A stretch of 64,000 bases of DNA, from positions 20,072,001-20,136,000 of the forward strand of contig NC_056550.1 in the NCBI RefSeq assembly GCF_910596095.1. The letters are read 5' to 3'. Shown piece by piece: positions 25,646-38,700 of the stretch. A program made the position numbers and the translations under genes. Below the pieces are notes generated by a model. It was not told where the DNA came from and did not search any database. It saw nothing but the letters and a program-made list of their open reading frames with translations. Origin of the DNA: Thunnus maccoyii (Eukaryota; Chordata; Actinopteri; Scombriformes; Scombridae). Every line of letters starts with the position of its first letter. Positions within the stretch are counted from its first letter, which is position 1.

Positions 25646-28600
25646 GACCTGCTTTATAATCAAAAAAGAAATGTAACTCTCTCTTTCTACAATATGTAAC
25701 CTTTTTTCTCTCTCACTGTTCTGGAAGAAGAGTCAGTGACAGAATTGAAAAACGACTTGAGGTGAACAGCTTGAATTATTTTCATGATTTCACACAGGCA
25801 ACACTCTGCTACAGTATTAGCATTATGAATCACAATGTTTCTATGTTTTACTTAGCATTAGCATCAAGATTAGAGGGGCATAGCAGGGGAGAGGCTTGAG
25901 TTTGAGATTCTCATCTCTTCAAGGCTGAAACACAAACTAGTGAGGCTTGCCAAGTTTGCCTGGAGTTAGTGAACTGCCAAATCTTTCACATCCTACAAGT
26001 GAAAGATTCATCTCAGTGTTTGAAGAGTGGGAAAAAAGGCAACTTGAAATGTTTTCTGTGGCCAGACAGAGAATCAAAGGGTCTTCCCACTCACATTTGA
26101 ACTGTTTCCACAGATTAAGTCCATAAAATACATTATTGATTACTGCAGAACTGCTAAATCCTATTTACTATGCTGCAAATCCGGTCAAAGTCACACTTTT
26201 GGAAAGAAAAATTTTCTCTTGACCACCAGTGTCTTACTGAATTCAGAGTGATTTTTTTAATCCATGGCTTTAAAATGTTGTGAAATAAATTAACTTCTCA
26301 TATCAGAATTTCAATGTCAAAAATAAAATCATGTTATCATGAAACAAACAGTAAGGCCCACAGGCAAGGCAGAACGAATCTCCCCAATCTGCTCTGAACT
26401 AGATAGAGGAAACTAATGAATTGGTTGGGTTTTGATTTCAAAAGAAATTTAAGAGGCTCATGGCGGACAGCAGTCCTTTAGCAAGTTCAGCTCTGTGTCC
26501 TAAGTGTTGATTTAGATGTTTTATTGATTCCAATTTCAAATATGCAAAATAATAAGAAGAGGAACTTTGTTATTCATGGTTAAATACAATTCTTTCTTGT
26601 GTTCACCAAGCTTGTATCCTAATAAATCTGATGAGACTAAGCTGATTTATCACATTTTATGTCAACTTCAAATACATGAAAGTTGTAGATGGTTGGATAA
26701 TCTGAAATTTGAAGGACCAGTGCCACAGCTATTTCAAACAAGGCTGCAGTTTCCAAGGTTACCAGTAATGCAGCTTTGTTTTTTTAGGTAGCAGGACTTG
26801 GGAATAGATCACAATTTATTTTTGATGGGGAGCAAAAGAGAGAAGCAAAATCTGTAATAGGAAATGTCTGCTGTGTAAAATAAGTGCAGGAAAAACTGGC
26901 AATGACCACCTGTGTCTGCCCTTGCTGAACTGTACAATACAATAAAAGGTCAGGACACACACTTATACTTCATATGAATGTGTATTTCCGACAGAATTTT
27001 TTTTTTTTTTTAATGTTTTTTACTATGGAAATTCTGCACTAAAAATTCCAGCACAAAAATTGAACATTCGACTTATCCAGACAGGAGGTCAAAGTCAAAG
27101 TGCCAAAATGTGAACACAGAACTTGGATGATGGATCAGCACCCATTTGACAGCTGGATGTGATAAGAGCCTTTGGGCATGTTCAGGGATGTATCTGTGTG
27201 TTTGTTCATTGGAGAGGCAAAGACTGAATTACTTTGCTCCGCTTTATTCATGTTTTGGTTCCCATTTCCCTTAACTCAAAAAAGTGATGAGTTTTGAGTT
27301 AATTACAGAGAGTGATGTCGATTTTGACAGATTTGGAATGATAATGATGAATATTAAAATACTTTCTCCTTATATGTCACACATGCAGAACTGAGGAGAG
27401 GGACGCTCATTGTTGAAATTCTACCTGTAGAGTTGAAAACATCAATCAGCTCTCCAGGTTTCCTAAATCAATACAATGCGATGACATTTTGGCAGGGCTC
27501 TGCATACGTCCGCTCAAGACTGTTGGGACAAAAAAACAAGACTCCGGCGCTGAATCTGCCACGATAAATCTTCCTCTCTCCCTCCTTATTTACGGAGGCA
27601 GTTGTTTGTGACAGAAACAGTGGCAAGTCACAGGTGCCACGAAAATGAACCATCTTCTTCCTCCACTGCAAACAAGTGTGAACATTTACCTTCCCATACA
27701 CTGACACGCAACTCTGTGAATGCATTCACCCGCAGCATTAGACTTCAACTTGTGCACAAATGAAGAATAGACTCCTCTTCACAAGTAGAGGTGACTGCTG
27801 ACCCAGTTTGAAGCTTGTAACATGTGCCAAGGTCAAACACCCACACAGCTTTTATTTGTTCGCAAACCGCTAAAAGGCATTCTTGACTCAGGTGTATACA
27901 CCGTTATGTGGTTTTGTGGCAAGTTCATTTTCAATTCTTTCTGGTCTTCTGTCACCTTTGTGAGCTTTGTGTAACACAAAGAGAAGGATGTTTTATGTAA
28001 CTGTAATAGGTATAAACAATTTCAATACAATCTTAAATTTAACAAGTATGGCAATAGGACAAAAAGACACAAAGCTATATTTTAGATACATTTTGATTAT
28101 AAGATTTAATGCTTTCAACTTATTGTTAGAAATGTCTCTTTCAGTAAGAAGCTCTACTATTTATTATTTATATCTGGGTCTGACACAGTTGCTTATTTAC
28201 TTGAAGTAATCATTCTGCTGTATATTTGTAAGTGTTATGCACACTAAATTTTGTGAGTTAGTGTATAGTGTACAAAGCTAATAATTATTTTATCTCTTTT
28301 CACATGGTTTTGAAGTCTTAATCTCTGTTTCACAGCCTCTCTCTGTAATGTTGGGTATGTCACTCATAAATCTGACCTGATGAAAAGCCTTTTGGAGTCA
28401 AAACAGTGTCAACAATGAAAGCATGAGATACGCGACTATCTCTGTTTCCTCTTTGCATACTAAATTATTAAGCCGGAATGGGAGAGCACTTTGCTGCCAC
28501 AATGCTGCTCTCTGCTGGTAAATGAACTTCTTATGTTATACTGACCTTTTTATCAGTTCCAGGACAGAGCTGGAGAGATAAAGATTCAAGTTTCTATTTG

Positions 28601-29539
28601 TTTAAAAGGAGATCTTTTTACGTGTTCAAAACGATCTCTTTTAATTACACAAGTGCATTCAAATCCCTGGATGAGCATATACTGTTGGCACATTATTAAA
28701 AATGTATATACTGTATATTTGCATATGTATGAAGTTAAAGATTAATCATCATACCAGTATGATACATTTTTTCCCTCAGAGGTACAGAACGACATGCATA
28801 CAGAGACCAAGCAGATTTGTTCTGTCTTGTCCTCAAGCAAGTTTATAGATACAGGTCCTGCACTTTGGTGACGTGCAGATTTACAGACTGTGGGGGGGAG
28901 GGCAGTTTTGGTAATGACTCTCAGGATCCCTAGCTGCAGGGGCCTCCTGAATTTGGAGATATAGCACTTTGTTCAGATCTCACTGTTGCATGAGCTCCAC
29001 ACTTGCACCTTGTCAGGAGCTAAGAATTTCCTGCAGTGCCCCTGAAGCTGACCACCCACCTCTTTTTAGCCTTGTTATAGAACCAAAGGGAAATCATATT
29101 TCAAGATGGATACCCTCTCTCTTCATCTGCACTATGCTTATTACTGCATCCAAGAAAGATCAAAGCTACCTAAACTACCCTCCGAGCCTGCAGCCCCCGG
29201 AAGATTCTTCACAGTACTAGAATAAAGAGGTGAAGACTGCCTCCACTTTTATCTTCACCTTGCTTAGCAAGTGAGTCATATTTGCCAGAAGTGAGTCTTT
29301 TTGGCCAGAAGTACCATATTCCGCGGAGGGAGAGTCGAAAACAGGATTATTCAACTAGGCAAACACATTTAATGTCATTATTACTTTTGTATTCACTACT
29401 AAAGGGTGAAGCCATATATATACCCTCTGCCAAGTATTGATGCATGTATCAGCATTACCCAAAGCTTGCAGCAATAATCAAATGTGACCAGTATCAAGCA
29501 GTGGCTGAGGCAGCAAACTAACCCAGGGACCCTTTCCCC

Positions 29540-30000
29540 CTCTGTCTATCCTGAAACAGCTGTTTGAGCTCTAATTAAAGGGAAGTAGCAGGTGTCACCT
29601 GAGCCCCAACTGCAGTGGCACACCTGGTTGCATTAATTTGATCCAAAGTGGTTTTGACGGACTGCCTGCACTCTGGCGTCCAACATTAAGTCACTGGAAC
29701 TGAACACCTGCTTGGAGCGAGCAAGCACTAACACCGCTCTGTGGAGGTACGCCAAGCTGGCGAGCCCATGTCTTCGCAGTGGCCCAGGGGACGGCTCCGT
29801 CATCCCTGCCTCTGACTTACCAGCAACATCTGTAAGTGAGCAGACCTGTGACGCGGACCTGTAGTCACACTCAGCTGCGGTCTGGGTGTGCCCAAGATAA
29901 TTGTCTGTGGAAACCTCCCTGAGGCTGTAAAGGCAGCTTGTTTCAGATCTCCTCATGATTTCACAGGACATTTAACTTTACACCTCTCATTTGTTACCTC
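29540..30000. promoter_or_regulatory. Possible regulatory element with E-box cluster
   Basis: A GC-richer unique block. CAGGTG/CACCTG sites cluster in 29590-29710 (AGCAGGTGTCACCTGAGC, CACACCTGG, ACACCTGCTT), with CAGCTG near 29560 and a TCTAATTAAAG core at 29571. Such E-boxes suit ZEB/Snail or bHLH factors. A 112-codon open frame on the - strand has no recognisable domain and was not called. Confidence 0.35.
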
Positions 30001-30359
30001 TTCAGGGTATTTCCAAATATCCATTACCAGGTTTCACAGGAATGTAGCAACCCTTAACCTCCACTAGTTTTTATGTGTGTATAAATTACCTCGGGGATAA
30101 ATGTGACTCTGCATTTGGGGGTATTGACATGAAATGTGTTTATGTGCAAGCTTAAGCAAACAGATGACCTTCAAAAGTAGTGACAAAAACGCTGGCTTTG
30201 GAATTACAGATGCAATGCTGTGTTGTCTCTCTGACACTTCAATTGCCTAATGAAATTTACATCACCCAAGAATAAAGCTGCATTGGTTTGAATGGGTCCT
30301 GCCTCAGGTCATGCTGCACTCTCTGTTGCAACAGTTTCTTTGTGCCACGACAATACATT

Positions 30360-30660
30360 AATTTCATGAGTCAACAGGCTACGACTGGCAGTTTGTGTCG
30401 AGCTAAACAGTGTTTAATTGGATTCTGATCCATGGCAACACCACCGGAGGCTTGTTTCCATCTTTTATTTCAGCAGCACCTGGAGCATAATGGTGGTGAT
30501 TACATCCCTCCTGTGGTGTCCCAGTAGTTCAGCCCTTGCAGGCCTCTGGGAATATGCTGCTGACAGTCACGGTCCATGCTGCCCTGCTGCCCCGTTTGGC
30601 TGCTGGCAAACCCTGTGCGGCTGCAAGTTTTTGTTACAGCGCTGCTGAGACATGCCCAGG
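30360..30660. promoter_or_regulatory. Possible conserved non-coding element
   Basis: A GC-rich unique segment with CAACACCACCGGAGG, CAGCACCTGGAG and a run of GCTGC units, without repeat signature. Short open frames on the + strand have no recognised similarity. Listed only because its composition departs from the AT-rich surroundings. Confidence 0.25.
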
Positions 30661-31137
30661 TTCAAAGGGAATTATGATAATACAAACCAAATTAATTGTT
30701 TACTACACAAACTCAGGCATAGTCGAGATTCCAAACAACGCATCAAGACAGAGTCCTATTAGTAGAGGCATAAAATTAAAATGGTTTACTTCAAAGTAAA
30801 TGAAATTACAAAAATCCACTTGGAGAGAACTTTCATGAAACGCAATCAATTCCCTTTTGATCAAAAGCAAACCAAGCACATAGCACATTATAGTGAACAG
30901 TAACATATAAACTATCTATTTCAGAGAGATTTTAGTAATAAAACATTTTTCATAGAGAAAAAAAAAAGGTATAAAAATGCAGATTTTCTCAGTTGGTCAA
31001 CTCCATAACGTGACATGATCAAAAGCTCCAGAACAGCTACACAGTAGACTTTGTATAGTGAAACTGTGTTTTCAACAGGACTGATGTTTTTAGAAAGGCA
31101 TCGGCTACATCTACGGAACCAGTGCAATAATTTACCG

Positions 31138-31440
31138 ACTATTGACACAGAACGGGATTCCATGTGAATAGTCTACAGGCTGTCGATAGTAGTTTGTTCT
31201 ATTGGTATGTACACGAACACCTTAACCCCTAACTATGTAGTTTTTGTGCCTAAAACCTAACCATTCTAACCCAAACCATGGAAAAGATTGACATATCACC
31301 TGCAAGCAAAAACGTTTGAAACAATTTGAATTTGATCATGTGATCTTGCGCAATCAATACCAATTCACATGCTTATTAATTCCGTACCAACAATAAACAG
31401 ACTATTGATACAGAGGAATCCGTACCAATAGCCACTTCCT
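31138..31440. repeat. Pair of related ACTATTGA..CAATAG blocks
   Basis: ACTATTGACACAGAACGG at 31138 and ACTATTGATACAGAGGAA at 31404 are diverged copies, each followed by an ATTCC/ATCCG block and an AATAG. They bound about 250 bases of AT-rich DNA. The class is uncertain. Confidence 0.4.
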
Positions 31441-31464
31441 TTTCAAAAACCTTCTAGTAGCTCA

Positions 31465-31830
31465 CCAAAATCCTTTGATTTACAAAATAGTGTCATTGTC
31501 GAGGATGCAATCATCAGTTTTAAGGTTCTCACTGGTTGTAGGAGCACTACATTGTTTTATTTTACTGAGCTGTAAATAAATGAAATATAAAATGTTAATT
31601 GGTGAACTTTGTGAGTAGATGGATTTTGTTACCATTAAATAGAGCCAGGCTCCCTGTTTCCCCCTGTTTCTAGTCTTTAGACTAAGCTAAGCTAACCAAC
31701 TGCTGGCGGTAGCTTGATTTTTACCATACAGACATGAGAGAGGTATCTCATCTGACTGAAAATCCTTTGATTTACAAAATAGTGTCACTGGTGAGGATGC
31801 AATAACCAAATTTTAAAGGGGTGATGATGA
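31465..31830. repeat. Dispersed repeat with internal 60-base direct duplication
   Basis: AAAATCCTTTGATTTACAAA plus ATAGTGTCA, GAGGATGCAAT and TTTTAA occur at about 31468 and again at about 31761. Between them lies GAGCCAGGCTCCCTGTTTCC, TAGTCTTTAGACTAAGCTAA and ACAGACATGAGAGAGGTATC, a sequence order I recognise from a frequent teleost interspersed repeat. Confidence 0.55.
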
Positions 31831-33771
31831 ATTCTCACGTAACAATTCAACAATCGATGTCAATTTAAAAACCGTAGAAAACACAACATTTTAAAATTAA
31901 ATGTTTCTGAGTGACAACAACTAACGAGGTCCTGGGAGGAACAGACAGAGCGATCACCCTCTTCCTGAGAGAGGTCACTGACCCCTACCTATGAAGATTT
32001 GAGAGGACAGCCAGTGCATGAAGTCAGAGCTGACAGCAGGTGGAGGAATAACATTGCTGGGCCTCTGACCTTCAGTGTAGCCCCACACCGTCTTACAACC
32101 ACAGAGTCAGACACATCTGAATAATACATCGGCTTCTCCTGCTGGGACCACCCCCACCGCTCACACAAGCAGAGATACACAAACACAGCGTTCACATCAT
32201 GGTGCGAGGTTTGTCTCCCACTACATCCTGTACAATAATGAACAGAGTGTGTTTGACCAGCTGAGACCAGCTCTCGGTATTCTTATCTTACAATACAGTT
32301 GTACAGGGACTTATGTTATCAAGTGGCTTATTTAGCTGCAGTGCAAGTTGAAACCGATTCTATTGTAGATTTCATTATAATTGATCGTTAAAAGTCTTTT
32401 CAACTTTCAGCTTATCAAACAGCTCTGAAATGTTTGTCCACTCCGCGTCCTTTCCTTTATTCTTTTACATTAAATTTGTAATTAACTTTTTTCTTTTAGT
32501 CCCTTTACCACAAAAGCAACAAAAGCTTAAAAGAGAGGGAAAAAACCCACCACCATGCTGTAGTTTTGGCCTCCTCAGTAATTTCTCACCTCCATGCAAG
32601 TAAGTGAACAACAGATCAAGCCACAAGAATTCTGCTGTTTACACAGTGAGAATGAACAGATATGCATGAAACATTTTAAAATCCCCCATGATTCCTGGAA
32701 ATGTGAGGCTGCCTCTCTCTTGTTTCCATCTGCTTTACATAAAGGAACAGCTCCACGGTTTGCACCGAGATTATTTGAATTTCATAGAGTGTTTGACATT
32801 TGATAATAGTGTCGTGTGTTTATAGATTCTCGACTTCCCTGCCGAAGGGTTCCTATCATGTTTGTTCAGGCTCCCCCCCTAAAAAAAAAAAAAAAGCAAC
32901 TGAATACGAAAAACTCAAATATCTCTGTGTGACATCAAAAAGACAAACCCAATTATTGTTTTAGCTTTGCGTGAGCAGATATGTATCAGTCAGCCTTCTA
33001 GGAATATCTGCATTAACATAAAACATTTCTGAGTAGAAGGAGCAATGACAAGAGGGAAAAACAAATGTTTGTGTTCTAACAACTGTGCCATCATTTATTA
33101 TGATGGAAGAATTGTCTCAATGCCACATAATCACTGGACTCCGTTGTTCACCTGTTGAGACAGATCTATAATTTATTTGTGTTTATGTAAATTAGGCTGT
33201 GCTGTCACAGATGCACAATTTTTTTTTAATTGACTGAGATTTGTGGACTGTGTGTAGGAGAGTATACTGGCAACATATGACACATGGTGCGGTGTGTGTT
33301 AAGGGGAGTGTGTTGGGCAGAGGGTCCCCAGTACAGACCAGTATGTTCCAATAACTTGACAAAATGTCATTCAATTGTGTCTGATATAGAACAGGTTAGA
33401 GCATGTGCAGATGTTGCTATCCTCTACTGGTTGAAGGAGAGGAATTACACGCACATCACGACGTAGGTGCAAGGCTACCAGAAAACAGCATCAATGAAAA
33501 AAAGGGGTAACACCTGCACACTTACTTCAAGCCACAAAAGTTTTATAATGACAACGTCCTTCATCAATCTCCGTCAGGTCTGAATGTTTAAAAAAAAAAA
33601 AAAGGAAACCACACCCATATTCATACATCATGCTCACCTGTAGGCTGACAAGCTCTATGATTGCAGGTGTGGTTAACCACTACCCTCTACTGGGCCATAG
33701 AGTGAATGCAGATCAAAGTTTCTGCTATATAAATAAACTAAACCCAACAAAGCTGACATTCTTGAAATTGC

Positions 33772-34312
33772 TTGAAGATCCCCTCCAGACATGTATTAAG
33801 ACATATAAAAATACTCTGCTTAGAACAATAATGTGTGTCTGATATGGAATTTCTGCCAAAAAAAAAAAGTATAATTACCACTTTGAAATCTTTAAAATGG
33901 CATCTACTCCTTCTCCCTCATTAAAAATTCCAACATCTATGGATATAAAAATTTATTTCATTTCTAAAGTTTATTTCTGGACACAAGATGTCTCCTATTT
34001 CACTGTAAAGTCCATTTTCAGTGTATGTGCACTGGAGGCTTCCAATTTCCACATCTCGCTTGTTTAAGTTGAATATTGGACAGTATTGGCTTCCAAACTA
34101 GTTCAGATGTCACATATTATGGTTGGAGGCCCACGCTTTAAAATCAGATTTTCAATGAGCACAGAGAGAATTTTTCCACTTTCAGCACATGAATGTAAAA
34201 ACAACCTTCTAGTGTCAAACTCTGCAAATACATCACTCTGCACAGTGAAGCTCAAACATCCAACTGCAAGAACAAGAAGAAAAACACATTTCTGAGTGGA
34301 GGGGGGCTTTAA
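33772..34312. mobile_element. Unbroken copy of the TTAAAGATCCCCTCCA MITE family
   Basis: It starts TTGAAGATCCCCTCCAGAC and ends with the inverted GAGTGGAGGGGGGCTTTAA; 541 bases, non-coding. It is the reference for reassembling the split copy at 17608-23427. It ends about 115 bases before the proposed kdm8 promoter, so it may contribute upstream sequence. Confidence 0.75.
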
Positions 34313-34429
34313 ATTTTGAATGCGAACGAGCTCGTGTATTTTTAAATCTTGTGGGAGGCTATTTTGGGCAGTTTTGGAAACGTTAAACACAATGTGGAAC
34401 TAATGTTTTCTCATGTCTTAGTTCCCTTC

Positions 34430-34519
34430 CGGTATGTTTTTGCTGCCACACCGGAGCTGAGTTGCTGCAGCTTCGTTTCTAGTTCAGACTTCTTTTATTA
34501 CACAGTCAGATAATCTTGG
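34430..34519 (+). promoter_or_regulatory. Probable kdm8 promoter and non-coding first exon
   Basis: The sequence changes here from transposon-derived to a short region with CTTCCGG (ETS-type, about 34428) and a nearby CACCGGAG, followed by a good donor, TTGG|GTAAGC, after 34519. The first coding exon begins after an acceptor at 35719-35720 and carries only 30 bases of 5' leader, which predicts an upstream non-coding exon ending at 34519. The exact transcription start cannot be read from sequence, and the left border given is approximate. Confidence 0.45.
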
Positions 34520-35750
34520 GTAAGCAGTTTAAATGTCGCAATTAAAGGTAAATATAGCATTAAAAGTATATAATTTAGCTGTACCTGTGTTTAAAATGTG
34601 TTGGTTTCCGTGTCGGTCACATTAGCCTTTAGCTTACACTTCTTACTTTATTTTCCACATTTTGCTACATTTCACAACTCGTTAACTGGATGTAAAGGAC
34701 TGTTTTCACTAATTATCATATTCAAAATGTTTCTCACGCTGTTTGATACATTAGAGCTGAGGTTATCGTTAGCCTTGAAAACTTAACACAGTGGAGATGT
34801 TTAGGATGTTTTACTTGACCAGGAATTTGACATTAATTGTCACTAAAGTGAAAAACAAGGTAGTAGGTGTTTGCTTAAAAGTATCTGCAAGTTGCAGTTT
34901 TAAGCAGACCATTTTGTGTCGTATTTTATTGAGATTTTAAAGTTATTATAATTCAGCCTTTGCACCAACAAAACTGATATCAGGTCTGTTCAGTGAAGCT
35001 TATTCTGTGATTGAACAGTAGGGCACAGATGAGCATAGAGCAGAATTTATGGTCATTTCTGGCACAGAGTCTAATTTCTAAGGGTTTCAAGAAAAAAAAC
35101 CTCCCTCTGCTCTAATTAAAAATTGATGAGGTGCACTTTTAGAGAAGGTTCACGCTGCCCAACTGTCTTTTAATGACTCTCCTTCATAAAAGGTGACAGC
35201 AAAATTTTGATTCCCCAGACATCCTAAATAATTGGAGTTTCTGTTTGTTTTGTTTTTTGCGAACCTTTCAGCTTGTTTGACCGCACAGAATATAATGAGT
35301 TTGGCATCACCTCAGTCAACACATAGCATTCAAACATGGAGTCCAAATACCATGTGACAAAATGTATCACACTGGCAGTTGTGGCTCAGGATGCCCCCAC
35401 CTACTTTTTTTTGGTTGCCAATTTGGAAATTAAGCGTTTTACTGCAGTAGCGAGGCTGTCAGTGATGGAAAAAGCAGGTGTCCTGTGTATGGTTTTTTTT
35501 TGTAACGGGTACTATGGCCAGTTTTAGCAAATTCATCATCACATCACATCACACATCAGTGAACCCATGATGAAGTTACAGCCTTGCCTCTGAAAATCAC
35601 AGTATATTGTTAAAGTCAGTCTACAAACAGTGCACATTTAAATTCAGCTGATTGTTTCATCGTTTTGGCTTCAGTTTGAGCAAGTGCCGCCTCACCTCAC
35701 CCTCAGTGTCTGTTCTACAGCATAAATAAAAGACCCTCTCATCAACGGCC

Positions 35751-38700
35751 ATGCTGTGGTCAAAAATCTCTGCTGTTTTGCCTCCTAATGAGGAACAGTT
35801 TCCGCTGCAGTTTAGTGACAAAGTGGAGTCAAGCGTGGTGGACGTGCTGAAACGGTCCAGACAGCAGCTTTACAGTGGCGACGCTGCAACCGCCAGTCGT
35901 ATGCTCAACGCTCAGATCATTTTGGATATTTCATGGGAGAAACTCAACACAGGAACGTGGCGGCATGTGGACAAAGACTGGAGACGTGTTTATTCTTATG
36001 GCTGCTTGTTCAAAGTGGCCGCTCTGTGTCGCGAAGATCCGTCAGAGGAAAGAATCCTGCAGGCCGTCAGGACTTGTGACATGGGGTTACTCATGGGTGC
36101 AGCCGTCATGGATAACATACTTCAAGTTCTGGTCCAGATTCTGCAGGGCGAAGTCAGGAAAGCCACAAAAGAGGAGGATGAAACTGAACATGCAAACATC
36201 AAGGTCAGTGGTCTTTTTAAAACACTTACTTTGGCGACAACAACATCGATTTCTTCGAATTCCTGAGGCTTAAAAGTAATCGTTAAAGCACTGTTATTAT
36301 CAAAGTTACAATAATTAAAGGGAGGAAATCCCTCATTATCGTAAAAGATTTGTACTGCTGGTTTCATTTAAGTAACCACCAAGTGCAACATCAAAGTTGT
36401 GCTCATACAACATCACAGAAAGGCACTTTTCCCTGTAGTTTCAATGGAGCAATGAATGAAAATGTTCTTGAAATTTTCCATTTGATTCTCTATGATGCAA
36501 GTTTTCAACAAACTGACTGATGAGGACATATCGGAAGAAGCCTTTCTGAAGTTTTCCCTCTTTCCCTCTTTCCCTCTTCCCTCTTCCCTCTCAACTTTTT
36601 TCATTGCAAGCCAGACATCATGGAAGATAAAGTGCAACATATACTGAAATGTCAGAACACTTGCCATCAAAATTGAGATGACTTTAGAGTAATGATAGGA
36701 TTTTTCAGGGTTTTTTCTCTTTAACTTAAAAAGCTCCAAACATATTTGGACGCCATAAGTATCTATGCGGAATTGCACACTAAAGAAGTATGATCAAATA
36801 TGTCATTTGTTTGTCTTGTTATTTTCCTTTAAAAAAGTTCTTTGGAATAAATAATTGACAAATCGTTGTTGTTTCGGTGTCGTTAACAGAGAATAAAGAT
36901 CGAGTGCCCGCGTGTTCCTGTGATCAAAGAAGAGTTGGCAGTTCCCAGGATAAAATGTCCTTCACTGGAGAGCTTCAATACAAACTACTTGCTCCCCCTC
37001 AAACCAGTTATTTTAGAAGGGATCATCGACCACTGGCCTGCCCTCAACGAACATCCCTGGAGGTTTGTTTTTTAAGTGTACTACTATAAATTAAAGATTG
37101 CTGTTTGCCATCATATGACTTCTTATTGTCATCAAAATAACCTCATCCAGACAGATGTTTACACTTCTGTGTATCTGGTTACCATTTTCATCGTTATGTT
37201 GTGAACGTAGTGCACTGAAACTCTCTACCAAAGTAATTAAAATCATATGCAGTGATTCCATTTTAATTTAGATACCTTTTAGATATAAAAATAGTAGATT
37301 CTGTCTTTAATCACAATATTGCAACATGGTTAAACACTAAAACCCTACTTGTGTTTAGTCTAGCCATGTAATCACTTGTGATGCCAGCTGAGTGCACTTA
37401 TCTAGCTGAGAGGACAAAAAACCTGCACGACTCCGGTACTGAAGGACCACTGGCATGTAACATACAATTTATATCTGTTTGATACCAGCCACTATGACGT
37501 ATAATGTAAGTTTCAGTCTTAAATGAGGGTAAGTGGGGAGAAGAGTATAAATTGAAAGTCTGACAACAGAGTCTGATATAACTGCCTCTCCATTTAAGAA
37601 TATCCCTCACTGTCCTCCCTCTCACTGCTGACTCTTGACAGCTGACTATTTACTCTAACATCTGACATACGGCTCCTGGCATCTGGCTCTCAGCTCTTGA
37701 CAGTGGAGGAGGACATCCAAAAGTGCACATATGACATTTTTTTGAGCATTGCTAGAATCCAAGTGAACAGGGTTTTTTATTTGTGAGTTGGTATTACAGT
37801 AATGTTTAAATCATTCATTTTCTCACTCCTGCAAAGCATAGAATACTTGAGGTCTGTTGCTGGTTGCCGGACTGTCCCTGTGGAGGTGGGATCCAGGTAC
37901 ACAGATGAGGAATGGTCACAAACTCTGCTTACGGTCAATGAATTCATTGATCGATATATTTTAAATAGAGTAAGTGCACTGCCATCAAGTCTTTTATTAC
38001 ATTGTTGACATGTACAAAGAAAGGTAAAAACATCTGTGTGATTTCTAACACTAAATTTTAATGTATTTTTCTCTGCAGTTCAAAATCTCACAGGATGGAG
38101 TGAAAAGTGTGGGTTATCTTGCACAGCACCAGCTTTTTGATCAGGTATGGTTCAGAAGGTAACCTGTATATGTATATTTTCAGGATGCTATTCAAGAGTA
38201 GAGAAGTATTTGCTGTTACTTGGAGCTGTTGAGGATTTCACTTTTTCAATGACTAAATTATTATAGAAATAATCATCTATTAATTTTCTCTGTTTACAAA
38301 TTGATTATTCAGCTGATATTTTCCGGACTATAAAGAAAAGGAATTCTCCTTTTTTTTCCCAGATGTCATCCTCACACTGTATTACTTTGAACAGTATTGA
38401 CTTTTTAGTCCTGATTTTACCATAGAAGTCAATACATTGTCTGGATTGAACTTTACAAAAAGGGCATCTTGTCAAGCCAAAAGCTGGCGTGGGGTATTTT
38501 GGGCTGTTTGATAGATTAGAACGAGGCCAAACGGGAATCATCACACATCCAGATTTTTGCCCACTGCATCCTCATTCTTCAGGAATCAGCTTTAGCCCGA
38601 GTCCACACGTACATGTATATTTTTGAAAATGGGGTTTTTCTTCTCTTTGTTCAAAAAAAAAAAAAATCCAAAAAAATCTCCGTCCAAATAAAAATGCAAA

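Larger units (their letters stand above)
25646..33771. other. Intergenic DNA with scattered repeats
   Basis: No recognised exon. Repeats lie at 31138-31440 and 31465-31830. GC-rich possible regulatory blocks lie at 29540-30000 and 30360-30660. A-runs occur at 32881 and 33590. Confidence 0.5.

Noticed and set aside
29633..29971. 112-codon open frame on the - strand
   Set aside because: No recognised similarity or splice sites; better explained by GC-rich non-coding sequence.
1..34400. Exons of GSG1L, whose human orthologue lies in the same broad 16p region as KDM8
   Set aside because: I looked for its conserved claudin-like blocks and found none. The stretch may still be intron of some large gene.
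36413..36778. 121-codon open frame on the - strand inside kdm8 intron 1
   Set aside because: It spans the CCCTCTT tandem, whose complement gives a spurious [14 protein letters not shown] run; no homology.
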